From contig NC_056051.1 in NCBI RefSeq assembly GCF_004379255.2, positions 10,951,968-11,015,967 on the forward strand: a stretch of 64,000 nt of DNA. The letters are read 5' to 3'. Numbering within the stretch: the first letter of the stretch is position 1; each line of letters starts with the position of its first letter. The position numbers were made by a program, and so were the translations under genes. This DNA comes from Salvia splendens. Taxonomy: Eukaryota > Streptophyta > Magnoliopsida > Lamiales > Lamiaceae. Of the stretch, positions 12,036-22,809 are shown one piece after another. The notes beneath the pieces are model-generated. The model was not told the origin of the DNA. It saw only the letters and a list, made by a program, of their open reading frames with translations, and searched no databases.

Positions 12036-12089
12036 GGGCCTTGGTAATACTCGACACTTCTGGAAGCTCTCCAATCACTAGGTAGTTGG
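12036..12089 (-). pseudogene. Athila integrase linker fragment between two insertions
   Basis: A 54-bp island of Athila pol between the copia LTR and the solo LTR. Read on minus it continues the RNase H/integrase linker (DLANYLV...LPEVSSITKALKN when the TSDs are collapsed). Its ends are the two target duplications (GTTGG at 12085-12089 and GGGCC at 12036-12040). Confidence 0.8.
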
Positions 12090-12473
12090 TGTCACGCCCG
12101 CATTTTCTAAGGATAGAAAACACGGTTTATCGCGACTAGGGGAGGATTAAAGAAGCGGGGAAGAAAGGGGGAAAACAACGCAACTCGACCATAGCTCGAA
12201 ACAAATGGGAATAGCTCGAATAAAAATCAGAGTATCTCAACAATCAACAACTCAAGAATGAATACTATTTCAAAGATACAAGAACTCAAAAGAGGAACAA
12301 CTACTTAGCGGAAGCATTTGAGAGAAGGAATATGCCACGTGTGAAGACATGACACATTCTACACACTTAAATTTCTTCAATGGTCTTGCTCAACACCCAC
12401 CGCACCCGTCACGCTCAACCTGCAAATTTTTAAAAAGAAATGCAGGGCTGAGTACTTGATGCACTCAGTGGAC

Positions 12474-12818
12474 TCATGCCGAAAATATTTTATAAAAAGT
12501 ATTTATCATGCCACCATTGAGTGACCTTGGGGTTTTAACTTTAAAAATCACCCAAGACACTAAAATCATTTCCATTGTAAAATTCGGTTGATCAACCATT
12601 TTCCCATAGCTATCTCCCATATCTGATCCATTGATGACAAGGAATGTGGCCACATTCCAAGTCACTAGACCGGCCGACCCAAAAGACGGCTCACGATCTC
12701 CATAGGTGTACACTAGCATGAATAGGGACTCACTCCCTAGACAGACCCGAATTCGATTATCCATTGATGGTAAAAGCCACATCAGATAGGTTCCATAGAA
12801 TAAAACAAAACACGGCAT
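12474..12818 (-). other. Conserved open frame inside solo LTR (function doubtful)
   Basis: A 114-codon frame, identical in copy B (58588-58932) and still recognisable for part of its length in the diverged LTR on plus at 48938-49165. Its peptide begins MPCFVLFYGTYLMWLLP and matches nothing I know. LTR sequence conserved for other reasons could produce it, so I do not call it a gene. Confidence 0.3.
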
Positions 12819-13904
12819 GACAAATATTCATATCATTTTCACATAAAAATATACTTAGGGCATTGCCCTTATTTAAAAAGAAAGCCCACCTCGTTCTCTT
12901 AATATTCTTAACTTGAAAACTCTCACTTCGCCTTACTCGCTTGCGAAAGAAAACCCTTGTGAAATAAAATGATAAACTCATCAAACTCAAGAAAACATCT
13001 AATTAGAATGCATGCATCCTACGTGTGTGTTCGTATTATTCTTCATCTCCTCTTAGAAAGTTTCCTAGATTCTCGTATTTTAAAAAAACTCGGCCCAATA
13101 TCTATTTAAATACTCAAATTCCAAGGAAATTAAAAGAACACCCATTTTAACATAAAGCAGTCGGCTATCTCTCTCTCACAGTTTAGTTCAAAGCAACTAT
13201 TTACATAAGTAGTGAAAATAATTACTGTAGAGTATATTATTAAAACTGATACTATTAAATATATGTATTTACTTCCATTCCACGTGTACACACCCACTAA
13301 CTATAATCAACACTAGAATATTAACATAATAAAACAAAAGGGACGAGGATTAAATAGTCCCAATTTCAACACATGCGTATACTCCTTTCCCTCACTTTCT
13401 CGCCTCCCAAACCTCCATCTTTCTCTCTCGACGAGAACAAAAGAAATCCCCAAAACAGAACACTCTCCAAATTAAAACTCTGCGTACCCCTCCACAAAAA
13501 TCCCGTCGGCTCCAATGGGGTCACCGCTGCTGCAGATCCGGTCGTCGCCGCTGGGCAGGCGCTGATGTTTCGCCGGGATAGCCTGCCGCCGCCACGCCTG
13601 CCTGCCTGAACCGCCCCGCAGTTAAGTTCTTAATTGATTTCGTGAAATTAAAGTTCGTTTCTTTGAATTGGATTGGTTGCAGATTTCGGAAATTCGTTTG
13701 TGTAAACTAAAAGATGCAATGGTTGAATGCAATTGGTGATGAATGAGAGAATGGTATACCTTTGGTGTAGAATGAAAATTGATCAAGCAGATGGCATTGA
13801 CAAAAATCACCCTCCCTGGCTGCTGGAACTTCTGTCTCTCTCTCACCCTCACGTTTTGTTCCTTGTAATTTTGAGAGAATGGTTTGATGTGTGGAATTGA
13901 TGGG

Positions 13905-13915
13905 ATATATATATA
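13905..13915 (-). promoter_or_regulatory. TATA box of chromovirus-like LTR
   Basis: An alternating TA run (TATATATATAT) on the minus strand. The related LTR on plus has TATAAATA at 43615-43622 in the equivalent place. Likely core promoter of U3. Confidence 0.5.
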
Positions 13916-14091
13916 GGTGAAAACTGATAGATATTGATGGATTTGGTGGTTGGAGAGATGTAGGGGAGTATAGATATGGGGAAATCGTTTGGTGATATGG
14001 TTTAGAGAAATATATTTGACCAAGTCAACTAGGAAAAGATTAATTAGATTTATTTGATTTTTTTTCTCCTTTATTTTTTCGGGGTGTTACA

Positions 14092-14738
14092 GTTGGCTAG
14101 GTCTGCATACCATGGTTCTTGCCCTACCTTTTCTTTCCCTCTTGTTGTATCATACTGGCCAGTAAGCTTCATCACTTCTTCCCAGACAATTTTCCTGACC
14201 TCAAAAATCAACCTCACATAAATGCTCATCTGGAAACTTGTCGTGCACCTCTTCGCTGTTTCCATCTTGCACTATTCTACTCAAATGGTCCGCCACCTTG
14301 TTCTCGACTCCTTTCTTATCTTCCATTTCCCAATCAATTCTTGTAACAAGAGTACCCATCGGATCAAACGGTGTTTGGATTCTTTCTTGGCAATCAGATA
14401 CTTATCGCTGTATGGTCAGTATATACGATGACCTTGGATCCCAACAAGTATGGCCGGAACTTCTGGAAAGAATACACCACTGCCAGCATCTCCTTTTCAG
14501 TGGTATCGTAATTCCGCTGGGTTTGATTCAGAGTCTTAGATGCATAAAAAATTACGTACCTCTTCCCATCGATCTTCTGACCCAGTACGGCTCCCACTGC
14601 ATAGTCGCTGGCGTCACACATTACTTCGAAAGGATAGTCCCCAGTCAGGAGCCCGTATGATAGGTGCGGATATCAGCTTTTCCTTGAGAAGGTTGAAAGC
14701 AGCCTTGCATTGCTCATCAAAACGAACTCCACTTCATT
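14092..14738 (-). pseudogene. Athila RNase H (copy A)
   Basis: Degrades RNA in RNA:DNA hybrids during reverse transcription. The conserved blocks [33 protein letters not shown] and VYTDHTAI are readable on minus at 14621-14394. The rest is spread over frames by single-base indels that are absent from copy B (60205-60852). The 3' side is cut at 14092 by the solo LTR. It begins just after an in-frame TAG (14739-14741) shared with copy B. Confidence 0.85.
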
Positions 14739-14741
14739 CTA

Positions 14742-15530
14742 AAGAAGTCGGGCAAGGGGTTGGGTGATCTTGGAGAAATCCTTGATAAATCTTCGATAAA
14801 ATCTGGCGTGCCCCAGAAAGCCCCTTATCCCCTTCTGATCAGTAGGAAACGACATTTGGATATAAAGTCCACCTTGCTTGATCCACCTGGATTCCTCTCT
14901 CTAAGACCACGTGTCCTAGAACAATCCCCTCGGTGACCATAAAATGACACTTCTCAAAGTTCAAAACCAAACTCTTTGCTTGACACCTTCGAGAACTATA
15001 TCTAAGTGATGAAGGCAATGAGTCGAAAGAATCTCCGTAGACCGTAAAGTCATCCATAATATCTCTATACAGTCCTCAATTAGATCGAAGAATATGCTCA
15101 TCATACATCTTTGAAACGTACCTGGAGCGTTGCATAGGCCGAAAGGCATGCGTCTGTATGCATAGGTTCCGAATGGGCAAGTGAATGTAGTCTTGTCCTG
15201 GTCCTCAGGATCCACGTAAATTTGGAAATATCCGCTGTAACCATCTAAAAAGAAAAAAGTACTTCTTACCAGCTAGTCTCTCCAACATTTGGTCGATGAA
15301 AGGCAAAGGGAAATGGTCCTTCCTCGTTGCATTGTTCAGCTTTCGGTAATCGATGCACATTCGCCAACGCCGTGACTAGCCTCGTTGAGATCAGATCATT
15401 CCTCTCATTTTGAACGACTTGGATTCCCGACTTCTTTGGAACCATGTGGATCGGGCTGACCCACTCACTAGTCCGGCACTGAATAGATAATCCCTAGCGA
15501 CAACAATTTCAAGATTATTTCCTTCAATAT
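14742..15530 (-). pseudogene. Athila reverse transcriptase (copy A)
   Basis: The RT blocks are readable on minus in at least three frames. PFGTYAYRRMPFGLCNAPG lies near 15180-15120 and MDDFTVYGD near 15057-15030. The FLDGYSGYFQI block near 15245-15215 is broken by an extra base in a homopolymer. Copy B holds the same region as one open frame (60853-61641), so the breaks here are recent mutations or sequencing errors. It is bounded by two shared stops (14739-14741 and 15531-15533). Confidence 0.88.
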
Positions 15531-16939
15531 TTATTCTCGCATGTTAGGGGTTTACCTTCCTTTGAGCATCTCGATGCGCTTTTGCTCCTTCCTCCAGCCT
15601 AATATGGTGCATGCAGACGTCGGGGCTTATCCCCACCAAATCTGTAAGACTCCATCCAATCGCTTTCTTGTTCTTACTCAGCATAGTCAGTAGTCTCGCC
15701 TCTTGTTCCTTTGTAAGACTGCTGCTGATGATCACTGGATATGAGTTTCCTCTCTCCGTGGAAAGCATACTTCAGATTCGATGGCAGTTTCTTCAGCTCG
15801 ACTTGGGGTGGAAGGTGGTCTTCGGGTAGAGGGTTTCTTTCAGCTTCTCCTTCTTTTTCTATTCTCCCCCTGGAAATTCCTCTATACTAGCTGGTAGCTG
15901 AGCCCCTGCGGCTCCAATGAACTCTGATTTCTGGCAAATTCCTTGATCGCTCCTTCTATTTTCTTCATCAGTCAACCCTTGGCTACTGATCAGATCACAC
16001 CATGCAGCAACTTCTACGTCAGCCTGCTCATACACATCTAAAGCTTGAAGTTTCTCCTGCAATAGTTCAGGGTCTCAAGAAATCTTGGACTAAGGGGTCA
16101 ATCACATCAACATAGCATAAGTTTTCAGAATCAATAGGCTTCTCATGGCCTCATTGATATCAAAAGTAAATTTCTCCCCATGGAAATCAATGCAAATTGT
16201 CCCCTCAGCCATGTCTACTATTGTCTTGGCCGTTCTAAAAAATGGTCTCCCTAACATATGCCACTAGATTCCCTAGCCTCGGACTCACTCATTTTAATCA
16301 CATAAAAGTCAGTAGGGTAGGTAAAATCATGCACTCTAACCAACACATTCTCTAAAACACCCTCAGGACTTATGCATGACCTATTAGCCAGTTGGATCAA
16401 CACCCTAGTACTCGACAATCTAACTCCCTTCAATCGGTTATAGATTGACAATGGCATAACATTTATAGATGCCCCCAGGTCACACATTGCATGCTCGACT
16501 TTTACATCTCCTACAGTTATGGGTAGAGTGAACATAACTGGGTCGGCTCTCTTGGGTGGTAGTTTTTCTCCTGCACAAAATCGCCGACGCTATCCCTTCC
16601 ACCATGATCTTCCCATCCTCCTGGGCTTTCCCGGCTATGAACTCCTTAATGAATTTCCCAAGAGGGGGTAGCTTCACGGCTTGGAGGAATGGTATGGTGA
16701 CATCCAATTTCCCAAAAATCGACAAGTAATCCACCGGGTTCTCCTTCTTCTTTTTGTAACAAAGCGGAAAGGGAATCGTTCATCCCCCTTTCTCTCCTCT
16801 ACCGGTCCCTCAGCAACCTCCTCCTTGGAATCTTCCTTGGGCAAAATTCTGGAACTGAGCCTCCGTTCTGGATCCTACACTCTTGATGGGGTTCCTTCCT
16901 GACCAGTACGTTCTCGGGTTCACCTCCTCCACATGGCGT
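15531..16939 (-). pseudogene. Athila protease region (copy A)
   Basis: An aspartic protease that would process Gag-Pol. CDLGASINVMP and GDVKVEHAM are readable on minus near 16510-16440. The LLGRPFF block near 16245 is damaged by a missing base. A linker to RT follows, with SYPVIISSSLTKEQEARLL and AIGWSLTDLVGISPDVCMH at 15750-15610. There are at least five frame changes compared with copy B. It starts directly after an in-frame TAG (16940-16942). Confidence 0.85.
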
Positions 16940-18874
16940 CTACCCCAAGATAAATGGGTCCTGCATCCGAGGTATGGATCTATTAAGCTCTTCCACTGAG
17001 ATGGTGTCGCCCCCTATCTTCGTTCCACTCGGCTCTCCACTTAGTTGTTTCGGTTGAGGTCCATCATAAGTAGTTCCTGACCTCAATGTAACCTTACTCA
17101 CATTCGCCTTTTCGGGTATTTGGACTGTAGACGGGAGTTTCCCTGCATTTCCTTTCAAATCACCCACCGAACTGGCCAGCTGGGCCAACCTGCCTATTCA
17201 TCATATCCATGTTCGCTTTATGTTCCTTCTGGGCATTTTGCATCCCCATGCCACTACTACTTCGTTGTTGGGATTGCAACTCGCCCTTGATACCTTGCTG
17301 CGACGCGAGCAATTCTCCCATCATGTCCTCCATTGATCGTCTCGGGTCCTGTTGGAATATTGTGACTGATTTGGGGCCTTGGTGCTGGTTATACTGGAAC
17401 TTTGGTTGGGCTAGGAAATTTTGGAAGTTTTGCTGGTTCTGGTTAGGTTGGTATTGGTTATACTGGGCAGGAGGGTTATACTGGTCTTGGTGATATGGGG
17501 TGCTTGATTCGGCTGATTTGGTAATTTTGGAAGTTTCTCTGGTGGGGTGGTATGTAGACCAGGGTTTGGGTTTTGGTGTTGTGGGTTTTGGTTTTGGGAT
17601 TGGTTGGGTCCTTCCTGACCAGTTGAACTGGTGGTCCGGGTTTGCTGGCCACGGTTGGGGTTTGGTTGAGTGGGGGTTATATTGGTTCTGACCTTGACCT
17701 TGGTTTTGATTTTGGTTCCCATCTCCCCATCGAAAATTTGGGTGATCCCTCCATGGTGCGTCCTATTGTCTCCCCTGGATCCAATTCCCATTTGAGTTAA
17801 AATACCCGGCAGCATTAGCCTGCTCCATACTGACCGAGTCGTTTGGCTGATCATAGCTCGTTTCTTGGTTTCCCTGTTCTGCACCCTTGTAGTTCCCAAC
17901 TGGGGAAGTCGGCAATGTATTCTTCTCAATTGCGCTCAGGAGTGACTTCTTCAGCTCATCCATCTTCTGTTCAAGCTTCTGCTCCTGGTCAGTAGACGAG
18001 GCACTTGCAACCCTTTCTCGGTTGTATCCATCCCTTGAATGGTCATACTCCTTCTTCGCACTCAGTAGTTTCCTTAGGACCCTCTTCGCTTCGCTGACCC
18101 GTAGCTGCGTGAAGCTTCCTCCCGACGACGAATTGGCCAGGTCCTTGGTTGTTATGTTCATCCCCTCATAGAAGGTATGATGTATCTCAATGTCCGCCAT
18201 GCGATGATTGGGACATGCATCTAAAAGGCCCATATACCTCGCCCAATAATCGCTCAAAGGTTCATCGTACCCTTGCTTCACACTAGTTATTTCACTTTTT
18301 ATAGCGCGCTTGTCTTGGATGACGGGAAAAACTTGCCTAGGAATACTGACTTGAAATCAGCCAAACTCTCAATGGAGTCGGGGGCAGCGCATGAACCAGG
18401 TGTTAGCCTCCCCTTTCAGTACGAACGGCAAGGCCTTCAGTCTATAATCATCCTCAGTCTCTCCTGCTGGCCTTCTCTGTGCCCTACAAATTTTACAAAA
18501 CTCATGAAGGAACTCATACGGCCCTTCGTAACTCTTCCCGCAGTATGTAGGCAGAATTGCGATCACATGAGGCTTCACATCACAGGCAGTTTGCCCTGGG
18601 GTCACAACTATGGCTAGAGGTGGTTCTCCCTCGGTATGTGCGTTCAGCGTCCCGATCTCAGGATCTTCTTTTCCTTGAGCGGCCATCCTTCTCGGTTTCC
18701 CTCTATCCTTGGTATGTCTTCCGGTATTGGTCCTTCTATGGTGTATTGCTCCTCGTCACTATTCGAACCTAAGTCAGATAAAGTTGTTGACAGGCCAGAA
18801 TGAGTGGTCACGAGTATAGTCCCTCGCTGGAGTATCTTCGGTCCCCGATGGTCAGGAGCCGAGCTGCTGCTCAT
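16940..18874 (-). pseudogene. Athila gag (copy A)
   Basis: Structural nucleocapsid protein. I place the start at ATG 18874 (MSSSSAPDHRGPKIL), about 90 bases downstream of the PBS. Next comes a retrotransposon-gag domain readable in two frames (18686-18369, then 18281-17763, with GYDEPLSDYWARYMGLLDACP and YEGMNITTKDLANSSSGGSF). A long Q/N/P-rich region follows (17760-17340), then MEDMMGELLASQQGIKGEL and the end at TAG 16940-16942. No clear CCHC knuckle is seen. Frameshifts occur near 18640, 18330 and 17760, and more in the Q/N-rich part. Confidence 0.85.
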
Positions 18875-18967
18875 AAACTAAAACGAAAGGAAAAGAGAAA
18901 AATTATGCACAGTATATACGCCAAAGTATCACTCACAATAAGAGTTAATAACGCCATTCATCCCCAT

Positions 18968-18984
18968 CCCCGACAACGGCGCCA
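18968..18984 (-). other. Primer binding site, tRNA-Asp type
   Basis: The minus strand reads TGGCGCCGTTGTCGGGG. From memory the 3' end of plant tRNA-Asp would pair with TGGCGCCGTTGCCGGGG, so there is one mismatch. It lies two bases from the LTR at 18987. This PBS type is typical of Athila/Tat elements. Confidence 0.85.
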
Positions 18985-18986
18985 TT

Positions 18987-20466
18987 TGAAAGAGCAGGTT
19001 TGCGTCAGGTGTCGTTCAAGCCCAGGTGTATCCTACTGATTAGGATAAAACAAGCCCCAGCTAATCCTGAACCTGGTATCAATAATTCCTCAACCCTCTT
19101 CTACTGGGTAGTATAGTAAAGGTAGGGGTCGAATCCCACAGAGATGGTGACGATTTGGAGTGATTGTGGTGATATTCTGGAAGGTTTGGTTAGCTACCAC
19201 ACTTGGGTTGAGTTTCTACCTAGACGAGAAATTAAGATGGTACTCTACTGACTAGGACGGGTGAAGGATGGTCGACATGTGGTTGCGTACGTGGAAATTG
19301 GTTTATGGGGTGTAACAGAAAAAAATTTGTGAAAAGTACTGGGTTTCTATAAAAACTAAACTGAAGGTCAGAGAATAAGTGGTAGTTATGGTGACTGGGC
19401 TGACAGATCTATAGGGTACAAGCTAAAAAGTGAAGGACAAAAGTAAAAAGCAACTAAAAAGCAAAGTGGTCTCAAAACTTGATGGAGATGTCATCTTCTT
19501 CAACATGAAAATAATCAGTTCACCAACCAGATTCAACGCCAAGAAAACACAGATTAACAGCTTCAGAACACAGATCTACTACCAAAATTCCAACTCTAAC
19601 TCAAACACTGAAAATGAAACTTCGCCTACCGGCCAACATGCAAGGTGGTAAGAATCACGTAAACTGAGCATCGCATGTAACCATCTTCAAACGCGATCAA
19701 ACAGTAAACAACCAGCTAACTTAGAGAAATAACTACTAAACTGAAATATGCGATTTAACACTAGAGACAACCGAAAGTGCTAGATCTACGCTAACTAGGC
19801 AGAAAGAAGAAAGAACAACGATACAACCGAAACGAAACAACTTCATAGCATTTAGAAAACGTTTGGATCACAACCAAGACTTCAAAATAAGCAAAATACT
19901 GGAAATGCGAAAGATCCAATGTAGAGAAACAAAAAGATTAACTAGAAAGCAAATAAAGATTGTTTTTGCCACTCCGGGCGATGGAACTGCTAACTACCAT
20001 CGTGCTGACTGGAAAGAGAACGTCTGGAACTCCAGAGGTTTCTGGAACTCAGGTGATCATGGCTATGGCGAGGAATGAGACTCTAGACTGGACTGAAGAA
20101 CTGAACTCCCGAGAGATTTCTACCTAAGAGTGGATGATGATTATCCTTTTTATCTCCAAGTGGCTTCCTTTTATAGGGAGGCTTGCCCTTGATTTTAGGG
20201 TAAAACCTCATTGCGAAATGACTTCTCTGTCCTTAATTGCGGTTGACCAGCCCCAGCTATCCTTCTTCTCCATCTCGAGCCATATTTTTTTGCATGCATC
20301 CTTGTCAGTATGTAATCGTTCTGACGCCCTTTTCACCTAAAGTATCCGAAGCTTTGCCTACTGGCTAGAACACTCATCCTGCACACTTAAGCAATTATTT
20401 TGCAGATATAATCCAATTATGCACATCATACTGACCAGTAACCAAGGCCTAGAATACGACTTATCA
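18987..20466 (-). repeat. 5' LTR of Athila element (copy A)
   Basis: About 1,480 bp, TGAAAGAGCAGG...CTTATCA on plus; on minus it starts TGATAAGTCG, common for Athila LTRs. The partner LTR would lie left of the window. Past 20466 the sequence is a piece of another LTR, so the element was inserted there, with ATCCT as a candidate target 5-mer. No real gene lies inside; the short ORFs are chance. Confidence 0.8.
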
Positions 20467-20524
20467 ATCCTCCCCTAGTCGCGATCAACTGTGTTTTCTA
20501 TCCTTAGAAAATGCGGGCGTAACA
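20467..20524 (+). repeat. Terminal fragment of chromovirus-like LTR disrupted by the Athila
   Basis: 58 bp matching the start of the solo LTR at 12090 in reverse complement (CCTAGTCGCGATC... then GAAAATGCGGGCGTAACA). It ends in ACA at 20524, against MYB sequence. The other part should lie left of the Athila, outside the window. Confidence 0.75.
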
Positions 20525-20653
20525 GGCGCGAATGATGGTGTCTTCCTCGTCGGGATGAAGGCACAGTGCTTGACCTGAGGGGAAAGCTGGTAGCACCAGC
20601 GGAGGCGGCAGCTCTTGCCGAAGCGGCCGAGAATGAAGGATTAGTACTAGGCT
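20525..20653 (-). pseudogene. R2R3-MYB transcription factor fragment (subgroup 22-like)
   Basis: The minus strand reads GRFGKSCRLRWCYQLSPQV, then after one frame change PDEEDTIIRA. In MYB44/70/73/77-type factors the end of repeat R2 is GRSGKSCRLRWCNQLSPQV and R3 begins with (P)EEDETIIRAHA. This piece therefore covers the R2 recognition helix and the start of R3. Both ends are cut by LTRs, the chromovirus-like LTR at 20524 and a copia-like LTR at about 20654. It is a remnant, not a working DNA-binding protein. Codon use is more GC-rich than its surroundings, as expected of a gene. Confidence 0.8.
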
Positions 20654-22383
20654 TGAATCCCCTTGAACAGCATAAGACTTGTACAAAAACAATAAACCAG
20701 ACATAGGATCTATTCACATGTTTACACAAAATTACATGCTATGACGCAAATAATTCATGATCATAGAGTATAAATCCTAAAACATGAAATCTACGGTTTA
20801 GAAATACCGAATTGATTATCCAAAGAATCGTCGATTGCTTGCGCCTTCTCCACTTGGTGATCTTCAATACTAGACCACAAATCTTCTAACTGGTTCCCAA
20901 ACTGTATTTCGATATAAGGGTGGGCTAACCTTATCAAAATACTAGGACTCGAATAAAGAAGACAGAACTCCCACATAAAGTAGGAAAAAATTGGACTCAT
21001 TCCCAGAGAGAGAGGTGACGAAAAATGTAGAGAAAAAATAATGATTCTGTCTCTCCTTTATTCTCCTATTTATATTAAGTTACATATTGAACCCAGTGAG
21101 AGATCTGTGGAGGTTTGGATATAGGCCACACCCAATTAACTTTTATCTAATTAAATTGAACCATAATTTAATATAAGCTTGAATTGGAATATTATTATCA
21201 GCCACTAAAATAATATTGATTTACCTATCCAAGTCCAAAATTACAAGTAATCCGGGTTTCCTCTTTAATATGTCATTTCCCGCGCTTAAGATATAAATGT
21301 CGATTAATTATTTTAAGTCTGTTACTGACTCAATTAATTAATACTCCCTCCGTCCGGCATTAGGAGTCCGGGTTGAGTTGGGTGCGAGTTTTAAGAAAGG
21401 TTTGAGTGTGTAATAATTGGAGTGTGTGAGAATGGTATGTGGGACCCATTTGCATTATTATTTGCTTTATTCTTTGGATGTGTTTTTAGTTGTGCTTTTT
21501 AGTGTTTTATTTTATAATATTTTTTTTCACTTTTTATGGAAATCTCTAACCGGGACTCTAATGCCGGACGATGAAATGGTTAACCGGGACTCCTAATGCC
21601 AGACGAGGGAGTATTTTATTTATTCCAAGAGTGGAGTCAACAAGAAACGATTATTTATATTATTCATGGAATAATTAAATTCCAACTAGCCAGTTTTTCG
21701 ATTAATAAAACCTTGTTTCGAGATCCTCTTGAGGACATTATCAAACTAGACTCACCCAGCGCACGATTCATTGCAATAATAATACTAGCACCTCTAGATA
21801 TTGATCACCACTACCCAAGATATCAGCATTCTTGGGTTGCGAAAAACCCGCACCATTTGATAAGTCAAAGTAGTGCATAACCAATGTCACGTGTTCAATA
21901 TTATGTCAATAATGATTAAGAACAACAATCACCGAGACCGACCTCATTTTCAGTAAATAGCAAGAAAGACTTATCTCACTGTTAGATCTGTTTAGTGCTA
22001 TACCACACCAATGTTATCTTATTTCAGTAAGGTTAGAAATATGCGGACTGACATTGCAACCTTTCGCGATTGGTAGTCAAATCCTATCTAGGTTGTGAAA
22101 TTCTTATTTCTCTTTTGCAAAGCATTGCATAGAACCGATTGTAGTTACCTTAAGTGGATGACGCCCACAACCAGTCTACTAAGCAAAAGACTTAGGGTTT
22201 GTTTGCTTCTTATACATTTAAATGTTTGTAAAACATCTTATAAATGCACAAGCAAACACAATGTAATATAATAGTGATTCTATTCGTGCGAAACTGGTCG
22301 AATAATACTGATTCGGGTTTTTCATATACAAGCAAGTTTCTATTTGTGCTTGAAACATGCTTTTCAGTATACCAAAACTAACA
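20654..22383 (-). repeat. Diverged LTR of the copia-like family, with MITE insertion
   Basis: It aligns with the LTRs at 2979 and 10482 through most of its length. Shared blocks include AAAGAATCGTCGATTGCTTG near 20822, CCTCTTGAGGACATTATCAA near 21724, and the end TTTTCAGTATACC...CTAACA. It is clearly older, with many substitutions and small indels, and its first 40 bp match poorly. No interior or partner LTR is visible, so it may be a solo LTR, but I found no convincing target duplication. A 268-bp MITE sits at 21344-21611. Confidence 0.75.
21344..21611. mobile_element. Stowaway-like MITE in copia LTR
   Basis: 268 bp with terminal inverted repeats CTCCCTCCGTCCGGCATTAG / CTAATGCCAGACGAGGGAG (imperfect) and TA duplications at 21342-21343 and 21612-21613. 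It is non-coding. The other LTRs of the family lack it at the matching place, giving clear empty sites. Confidence 0.9.
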
Positions 22384-22785
22384 TTTAGGAATGCGGAAAC
22401 GGTGATAAATTATGTCAGAATTATCAGAGTTATTGATTTGAATTGATTGGATTGCTTTATGTTTTTGTTTTTAGCAATAAGGGAATCCGAGGAAGAAGAA
22501 GATAATAAACGTAATTAGTAACCCAATAAATAAATTAAGTTATAATTAAATTGTTAATAAATGTAATTAGTAACATAATCTAGTCAAAATAGCTAAACTG
22601 CAGTTGATCTTCATTTTTAAACGGTTGCTATCCAAAAAGGACTAACAAATTTTCGGCCTGTTTCAATTGTAAGGGACGAAAAATTTAAAGATAATGTTCT
22701 AGAACAAAAGTGTTCATATGTATAGGAACTAACTTTTTATTACCTTTAACTACTCTTTAACTTTTTTCTGGTTAAATTGGGCAAA
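22384..22785. other. Unclassified stretch before N gap
   Basis: About 400 bp of AT-rich sequence. A T-rich tract ending in TTTTTAG near 22470, followed by a Glu-rich reading (ESEEEEDN), looks like a splice acceptor plus exon scrap, but I cannot assign it. Nothing else is seen. Confidence 0.3.
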
Positions 22786-22809
22786 NNNNNNNNNNNNNNN
22801 NNNNNNNNN
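22786..22809. other. Assembly gap (24 N)
   Basis: A run of N. It falls exactly at the start of the tandem array, so array copy number to the left is unknown. Confidence 0.99.

Larger units (their letters stand above)
12090..14091 (-). mobile_element. Solo LTR of chromovirus-like gypsy element (copy A)
   Basis: 2,002 bp with ends TGTCACGCCC...GGGTGTTACA on plus (minus: TGTAACACCCCG...), flanked by perfect 5-bp duplications GTTGG (12085-12089 and 14092-14096). There is no PBS, PPT or interior, so it is a solo LTR left by unequal recombination. The same family occurs at 43355-49629, where an initiator-Met PBS follows the LTR. Minus-strand TATA at 13905-13915. It splits the Athila pol between RNase H and integrase. 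Confidence 0.88.
1..20466 (-). mobile_element. Athila-type Ty3/gypsy retrotransposon, copy A, 3' end cut by window start
   Basis: A minus-strand LTR retrotransposon. In its own direction it reads 5' LTR (18987-20466), tRNA-Asp-type PBS (18968-18984), gag, protease, RT, RNase H, integrase and a downstream ORF3. The protease motif CDLGASINVMP, the RT motif FMDDF, the PBS type and the ORF after integrase all fit the Athila lineage. Two other elements are inserted in pol: a copia-like element at 2979-12035 and a solo LTR at 12090-14091. If both are removed with their target duplications, the integrase reading joins across the sites. The 3' LTR lies beyond position 1. The element is defective, with several frameshifts and stops. 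Confidence 0.9.

Noticed and set aside
17209..17691. Trp/Gly-rich plus-strand ORFs
   Set aside because: Antisense of the Q/N/P-rich gag region.
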